Shown here: one piece after another, positions 27,249 through 31,508 of the stretch
How positions within the stretch are numbered: position 1 is the first letter of the stretch
Layout: each line of letters opens with the position of its first letter
Source of the DNA: a virus
Reading direction: 5' to 3' (one strand)
DNA length: 31,508 nt
IMG/VR virus record: IMGVR_UViG_3300042560_001387
Span: 1-31,508 of that record
Translations under genes and position numbers: made by a program
The notes under the pieces: generated by a model
What the model saw: only the letters and a program-made list of their open reading frames with translations
Told to the model about the DNA's origin: nothing
Database searches by the model: none

Positions 27249-27779
27249 TCAGGGATCGGTGATGAGATACAAGGTGGCCGCGTCGGGACTTCCGATGGCG
27301 TTGTATTCGGCTTGGGTGAGGCTCACTATGTTGTTGACCACGTCGCTGCCGCTGCCGGCGGAGGTGTCGCTGACGACGTTGGTTCCGGAGCGGTCGGCTA
27401 TGGTCAGCGTGCGGGTGGTGCCGGTGGTGATGCCGGAGAGTTGGAACTTTAGATTCTTGGTGGCGTCTCCGTCGTCGTAGATAAGGAACGAGCTGTCGCT
27501 CATCACGTCGAAGAAGGACGTGTCGGTGAGCTGGTAGTCGTTGTCGCGGGAGGAGCCGACGGTGGCTTTACGCACATACACGCCGGCTTGTTTGTAGGAG
27601 CTGAAGGGCCACGTTCCGGAATTCGACCGGACGAGCCAGCGGCTATCCAATGCAGCCGATCCGTCGAGCGGAAGGTCGGCATAGGTTGCCACTTCGCCTG
27701 CGAAGAACGCAGAGCCGCCGCCGCCTCCAGACCCCTTGAGGTCGAAGTTTCCAGTGAACGGATTGAAGGCGAAGCCCAT
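27249..27779 (-). CDS. Fibre-associated structural protein, 176 aa
   Basis: N-terminus MGFAFNPFTGNFDLKGSGGG has a Gly-rich linker typical of collar or fibre-attachment tags. Then come β-rich segments (VATYADLPLDGSAALDSRWL, SGTWPFSSYKQAGVYVRKA). It ends SLTQAEYNAIGSPDAATLYL-ITDP, a common phage fibre ending. I infer a tail fibre or adhesin part. Confidence 0.7.
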   Translation of the reverse strand: MGFAFNPFTGNFDLKGSGGGGGSAFFAGEVATYADLPLDGSAALDSRWLVRSNSGTWPFSSYKQAGVYVRKATVGSSRDNDYQLTDTSFFDVMSDSSFLIYDDGDATKNLKFQLSGITTGTTRTLTIADRSGTNVVSDTSAGSGSDVVNNIVSLTQAEYNAIGSPDAATLYLITDP

Positions 27780-27800
27780 TACAAATTAGAAATTGGAGAT

Positions 27801-28019
27801 TTAAGAGCGGGTGACGGTGGCGAGGTCCGCGTCGTTGGTGGTCGGCGGGTTTGTCGTGTAGGAGAAGGTCAGCGTGGCGACTGTTTGGCCGGTGCTGCCG
27901 CCTTCCTTGTAGGTGACGGTCTGGATGTTGTTCGTGCTGCCGTAGTAGCTGATTGAGAGATAGTCGTGCTGCGGGATGTTTAATCCGGCCACGTTGCGGA
28001 CGTTAATGTTCGGGTGCAT
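27801..28019 (-). CDS. Small virion-type protein, 72 aa (MHPN start)
   Basis: Begins MHPNINVRNVAGLNIPQHDY, β-prone with Thr/Asn-rich stretches. It follows the portal gene by four bases. It shares its first residues with the 84-aa gene at 25099. Function unknown; probably structural by context. Confidence 0.6.
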   Translation of the reverse strand: MHPNINVRNVAGLNIPQHDYLSISYYGSTNNIQTVTYKEGGSTGQTVATLTFSYTTNPPTTNDADLATVTRS

Positions 28020-28023
28020 ACGG

Positions 28024-30132
28024 TTAGGCGGCGGGTTGGGCGGTCATGCCGAGTTGCTGGTCTTGCGCCATCTTTTGCAGCGCGGGCTGGGCGCCGGTGC
28101 GGCCGATTACGGCGTTTTGTTGCTGTTGGAGCTGGAACTGGAAGGCTTGTGCGCGGGCGTCGATCATGCTGCGGAAGATTTCGTCGGACTGATACCGCTG
28201 CTGGACGGCGGGGTTGGACTGGATGATTTGCTGCAAGGTTTGCAGTCTTACCTGCGCGTTTTGGCCGCCCTCCTTGAGCGGGGGTTCGGTGCCTGCGGCG
28301 ATTTTTGCGAAGGCGGTTTGTTCGTCTTCTTGCTCTGCGGCGGTGGCGGCGCCGATGTCTTGCACCAAGAGGCCGGCGAGATTCGGGTCAACGGCTTGGA
28401 ACATGTATTTGACCAAGCCGGCACGGTCGATGACTCCAAAGCTGTCGAGCGGGACGAGCACTTTGGCCAAGTAGTCGAGCTTTGCGCCCAACGCTTCGTT
28501 GTCGAGGAGGCGCGCGTCAAACTCAGCGGTAATGTCGAAGCGGCCCCGGATGTCTTGGGGCGATGCGTTGAATGCCAACTGGGCATTGCCGGTGATGCGC
28601 GCGACCTCCTCGGGAGTCATATACTGTTGCGCCAGCGCCATGGTCTGCGCGATGCAGAGCTTCATGTCGATCAGCCAAGAGTCGATTAGCTCCTGCGTGT
28701 GGAGCATGTAGCGCTGCTGCGGGACGGCATCGCTGATGCGGCCAAAGTAATTGTCCACGTCCGCACGGGTGGCGGCTTCCACTTCGATGCTGCCCATGTC
28801 GGGGCGAGGGGGATTCATCCACTCGATCTCGCCGGGGCGCCTCTCGGGGATCTGCATGCCGGGGCCGAGGACGAGATCAAATTTGCCTCGGTTGGCCGGC
28901 ACCTTGACGGGCGGAAGGATGCTGATGCTGGCCCTGTCGGAGCGGAAGTCGCGCTGGATCTTGATTTCCTCCTGCGCAGTCTGCACCAACTCGGGGATGC
29001 CACGGCTCTCTAGCAGAGGACGGGTGGCGCGCTCGCGGGGGAGTTCGATGAAAGGATATTGGCCGTGCGCGTAGGGCAGCAGCTCATGCACGGCGACTTT
29101 GTCGGTGACATGGTAGCTAACCACGGAGCGGGTGACGCGGATGGCGTTGGTCTTGGGATCGTTCTCCTTGCGGTAGACATGCCAGATTTCGCACATGTCG
29201 CGGAGCTGTTCGTAGAGGAACTGATCGGTGCGGTGGATGTTGAGCGAGATGCGTTTGAGCTGGCCCTTGTGCTGCGAGGCGGCTTCGATCCATTCCTCGT
29301 CCCAGCCCTCGACTGCGCCGCGCTCGCGCAACTCCACTTCTGTGAGCAATTCTCTGCGGGCAACGAACGCGGCGCGCTGAAGGCTGAAGGTCTGAATGGG
29401 GAAGATGACATCCTCCCATGCTTCAAGCGCGGTCCACACCGGCTTGCTCTCAAAGACATAAGGCTCCTCCCACTGGACAAGGCCCTTGTCGCGGAACTCG
29501 CGGACCTTGGACACCTTGCCCAACTCAGGGATGATCTGCCCCAAGAGTTCGGCGGCGGTCTCCTCTTGCAGCGGGTCCATGACCACTTCCAGAAGGGCGG
29601 CGAGGTTGGGGTCTTGGCTCTGCTCCAACATCATTTGCGCGTCTTCGATGCTGAAAGACTTGATCTCGGTGCGGGTGTTCTGCACCCAGTCCACGGCCAT
29701 AACCGCCAGCCCGTAGGTCTCGCGGAACTGGGCGGCGAGTTTCACTTCGCGGCGAAGATCGTCCAGACAGTGCTGGAACATGAGCCATTTCATCACGGCT
29801 TCGGCGGCGGCTCGCTTGTCCGCATCCATGGACTCCACCGGCTGGACTTGCACGCGCGACTTGAAGAAGGCGTTGCAAAGGAGAGCCGTGTTGTCCGAAA
29901 TGATATTGTCGGCCAAACGCACCCTTACGTCCGATGCTCCGCTCCACGGCCACGGCTGCTTGCCTTGGGCGCCGGACCATTTGCGGCCGTCCTCGCTTTG
30001 CCCCGGCCAGATACAGAATCGCGTATTCCAGTTGCGCAGTTTGCGCTGAACATATTGGCTGCCATCGGCGTCCGCTTGGTCGATCTCATAGAGCATCGCC
30101 GTGATGTCCTCTGGCTTGGGTGCTTTAATCAT
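28024..30132 (-). CDS. Portal protein, podovirus type, 702 aa
   Basis: Fits a podoviral portal in length and features: an N-terminal wing with helical stretches, AVDWVQNTRTEIKSF, the DMCEIWHVYRKEND segment, and a long C-terminal barrel region rich in Gln (FQFQLQQQQNAVIG). Forms the dodecameric DNA gate in the capsid vertex. The ATG overlaps the previous stop by 4 bases (ATGA). Portal after capsid in transcription order differs from T7. Confidence 0.85.
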   Translation of the reverse strand: MIKAPKPEDITAMLYEIDQADADGSQYVQRKLRNWNTRFCIWPGQSEDGRKWSGAQGKQPWPWSGASDVRVRLADNIISDNTALLCNAFFKSRVQVQPVESMDADKRAAAEAVMKWLMFQHCLDDLRREVKLAAQFRETYGLAVMAVDWVQNTRTEIKSFSIEDAQMMLEQSQDPNLAALLEVVMDPLQEETAAELLGQIIPELGKVSKVREFRDKGLVQWEEPYVFESKPVWTALEAWEDVIFPIQTFSLQRAAFVARRELLTEVELRERGAVEGWDEEWIEAASQHKGQLKRISLNIHRTDQFLYEQLRDMCEIWHVYRKENDPKTNAIRVTRSVVSYHVTDKVAVHELLPYAHGQYPFIELPRERATRPLLESRGIPELVQTAQEEIKIQRDFRSDRASISILPPVKVPANRGKFDLVLGPGMQIPERRPGEIEWMNPPRPDMGSIEVEAATRADVDNYFGRISDAVPQQRYMLHTQELIDSWLIDMKLCIAQTMALAQQYMTPEEVARITGNAQLAFNASPQDIRGRFDITAEFDARLLDNEALGAKLDYLAKVLVPLDSFGVIDRAGLVKYMFQAVDPNLAGLLVQDIGAATAAEQEDEQTAFAKIAAGTEPPLKEGGQNAQVRLQTLQQIIQSNPAVQQRYQSDEIFRSMIDARAQAFQFQLQQQQNAVIGRTGAQPALQKMAQDQQLGMTAQPAA

Positions 30133-30551
30133 TTCTTGGACAACTTTGCGTTGAGTCGCTGCATAACGGACTGCGCGGCCACGCGCTGTTCTTCGGTAAC
30201 GTCTCCCGCTGATGAGTCATTGGTGAGGATTCGGGCAACGAGCGTTTGACGAAGCGCAGGCTCGTTGGTGCCGTATGGACCGCCTTGAAATTCTTTCATT
30301 TGCTTCGGCGTGACCTTGAATTGCGGGTCGATCTGGCTTTCCCGCATGAACAGGCGGATGGCTTCGTTTTTGGCGACTGCAAGTTGCTGCTCATATTTCA
30401 GACCGCTGTAGGGGTTGAGGACGATGCGCCCGTCTTCAGCGGCCATGCCGGTTGTGTTTGGGTTGAGCAGAAAGAAAGCGTCCTCGCTTTGGTATGGCTG
30501 TCGGACGGCGTAACCGAAAACCGACTGCGGGATGGCTTGCTGCTGCGGCAT
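30129..30551 (-). CDS. Hypothetical virion or assembly protein, 140 aa
   Basis: Begins MPQQQAIPQSVFGYAVRQPY. Helical and Gln/Lys-rich in its second half (SVMQRLNAKLSKK at the end). I chose the ATG at 30549-30551, just after the previous stop; a longer reading extends over the upstream gene and is unlikely. It could be a scaffold or small structural protein. Confidence 0.65.
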   Translation of the reverse strand: MPQQQAIPQSVFGYAVRQPYQSEDAFFLLNPNTTGMAAEDGRIVLNPYSGLKYEQQLAVAKNEAIRLFMRESQIDPQFKVTPKQMKEFQGGPYGTNEPALRQTLVARILTNDSSAGDVTEEQRVAAQSVMQRLNAKLSKK

Positions 30552-30556
30552 GTCAT

Positions 30557-30889
30557 TTAGATGAGGACAGTGGTTTTGCGGGGGGTATAAGGCACAACAG
30601 TCTCGGGGTTCTTTTTCTTGAACCAGTCGCGGAAGGCTTTGTCCTTCCAGCATCCCGGCTCCGCTGCTTCCCAAGACCAATAAGCGTCAGCGTCTATGCT
30701 CATGTCCTTCTGGCCGATGCCCTCGATGGCGCATTGCTCTATGCGCGCACTGGCTTCGGCGATCTGGCGTTGGCGAGTGGCGGCGAGAACAGCATCGGCG
30801 TTCCAGCCGGCAATCAGCTCTTGCTTGACTGCGTCGGCCATCTCATCCCCGAGATCGAGGACAAGTTCTGACCATAGATTGTCTGACAT
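30557..30889 (-). CDS. Hypothetical virion-region protein, 110 aa
   Basis: Helical first half (SELVLDLGDEMADAVKQEL, ARIEQCAIEGIGQKDM) and a Trp-rich second half (AYWSWEAAEPGCWKDKAFRD). No family recognised. A 7-bp hairpin precedes it, so its level relative to the capsid may be reduced. Confidence 0.6.
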   Translation of the reverse strand: MSDNLWSELVLDLGDEMADAVKQELIAGWNADAVLAATRQRQIAEASARIEQCAIEGIGQKDMSIDADAYWSWEAAEPGCWKDKAFRDWFKKKNPETVVPYTPRKTTVLI

Positions 30890-30900
30890 CCTAACTGCTA

Positions 30901-30920
30901 CGGCCCCATTGCTGGGGCCG
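30901..30920 (-). other. Intergenic GC-rich hairpin in the late operon
   Basis: CGGCCCC and GGGGCCG pair over 7 bp around a 6-base loop. It lies between the putative decoration gene and the 110-aa gene. No U-run follows. It could act as a partial terminator that keeps capsid transcripts above portal transcripts. Confidence 0.5.
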
Positions 30921-30936
30921 CAGTGTGTTAAGACGC

Positions 30937-31398
30937 TTAGAGCGCGTTCACGTCAACGATCTCAAGGAAGACCTCAAGTTCGCCGGTGTTGTGATCGGCC
31001 AAGCTGTCGCCCGAAGTGCAAGCGAAGGCCGCTTGGACATACTTGGGCGAGGCCACCGTGCCTTCCAAGAAGGCGTGGGGCGTGGTGGACGGGTTGACCT
31101 TGTAGAACACTTCGGTGCCGCTCGGGTTCAGCTCTTGCGAGGTGATGAACGCGTTCGGGTCAGCCGTGGTGTCGTTGTGACCAATCTCCACCGTGGTGGT
31201 GATAGTCGCGGCGTCCGAGCTGTCGAACACGCTGACGAGGCGGGTGGCGGCGGATTTGACGGCCGTGCCAGCAACCACAGGGATGAGGTTGATGGTCTGA
31301 GCGTCATCGGTGTCGGTCAGGTCGTTGTGGTCGAGGATGACCTTGTGGGTGTAGCCGAAGGCGGCTTTGGTTTCTGCGGGCAGTTCGTAGACTTTCAT
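30937..31398 (-). CDS. Putative capsid decoration / head-fibre protein, 153 aa
   Basis: β-rich, acidic, Thr/Ala-rich (MKVYELPAETKAAFGYTHKV, KSAATRLVSVFDSSDAATIT). It directly follows the capsid-like gene, the usual place for a head-fibre or decoration protein. No diagnostic motif is seen, so identity is by position and composition. Confidence 0.6.
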   Translation of the reverse strand: MKVYELPAETKAAFGYTHKVILDHNDLTDTDDAQTINLIPVVAGTAVKSAATRLVSVFDSSDAATITTTVEIGHNDTTADPNAFITSQELNPSGTEVFYKVNPSTTPHAFLEGTVASPKYVQAAFACTSGDSLADHNTGELEVFLEIVDVNAL

Positions 31399-31430
31399 AG
31401 TTTTCGATTATTCCTTAGTTAAGGTTGCTA

Positions 31431-31508
31431 CTAGGAAGTCGCGGCGAACTCGCCGAGGCCCTTCGGGTTCCAGCACACCAACGCGGCAATCGCATCAACG
31501 AGGCCACG
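31431..31508 (-). CDS. C-terminus of a probable major capsid protein (5' part off window)
   Basis: Only the last 25 codons are in view (RGLVDAIAALVCWNPKGLGE, ending FAATS and TAG). The position before a decoration-like protein and a portal suggests a capsid protein. The sequence is too short to confirm the family. Confidence 0.4.
   Translation of the reverse strand, partial: RGLVDAIAALVCWNPKGLGEFAATS

Noticed and set aside
29059-30249. 396-codon plus-strand ORF opposite the portal gene
   Set aside because: Antisense shadow of a well-supported portal gene; no domain features and no promoter.

Overview
The window reads as part of a temperate, short-tailed (podovirus-like) bacteriophage genome. 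The evidence is a long, tightly packed virion operon containing a portal protein, tail-tube-like proteins, a tailspike, tail-fibre proteins and a 1378-residue internal-virion-type protein. It also holds an early replication operon, a regulator pair that looks like a lysis/lysogeny switch, and a tyrosine recombinase next to a tRNA-Arg(UCU) fragment. DNA is GC-rich and genes are coupled through ATGA, TAATG or TAAC-ATG junctions. Host is not determinable from sequence alone. Genes at both edges are cut: a DnaB-type helicase on the left and a probable capsid C-terminus on the right. No terminase is in view.

Layout. (1) 1-5338, minus strand: early operon read leftward. It runs from an excisionase-like HTH protein through a second HTH protein, a hypothetical, an HNH nuclease, a replication initiator with three iterons embedded in its gene, a PD-(D/E)XK-type nuclease, three small genes and a tiny membrane peptide to replicative helicase. 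(2) 5339-5460: divergent control region between the HTH gene and a plus-strand ribbon-helix-helix (RHH) gene. (3) 5461-9127, plus strand: RHH protein followed by an accessory array of small genes. Several have a near-identical AAGGAGACACACACAATG-type leader, and many carry a recurring GTGATGGCCGC element. (4) 9128-10909: probable attP with a tRNA 5'-half and arm-type repeats, then integrase and a coupled small lipoprotein, ended by a strong hairpin terminator. (5) 10991-31508, minus strand: late operon read leftward. Order is capsid-like end, putative decoration protein, two small proteins, portal, small tail/fibre proteins, tail-tube-like protein, lysis cassette (two small membrane proteins, a small lipoprotein, an L,D-transpeptidase-like enzyme), tail fibre, tail-tube B-like protein, tailspike, small proteins, internal virion-type protein, a PAPS-reductase-like PP-loop enzyme, two small proteins and the giant protein.

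How it may work (inference). The RHH protein and the HTH protein form a divergent pair. TTGACA promoters at 1361-1389 and 5348-5376 share a 25-bp sequence with the same spacer core, and a third copy lies downstream of the RHH gene. This suggests one regulator controls both early promoters and its own neighbourhood. Initiator plus iterons plus DnaB would make a lambda O-type replication module. The most unexplained signal is the nine-copy GTGATGGCCGC family (seven exact copies), always in the reading frame in which GTG-ATG are tandem start codons.
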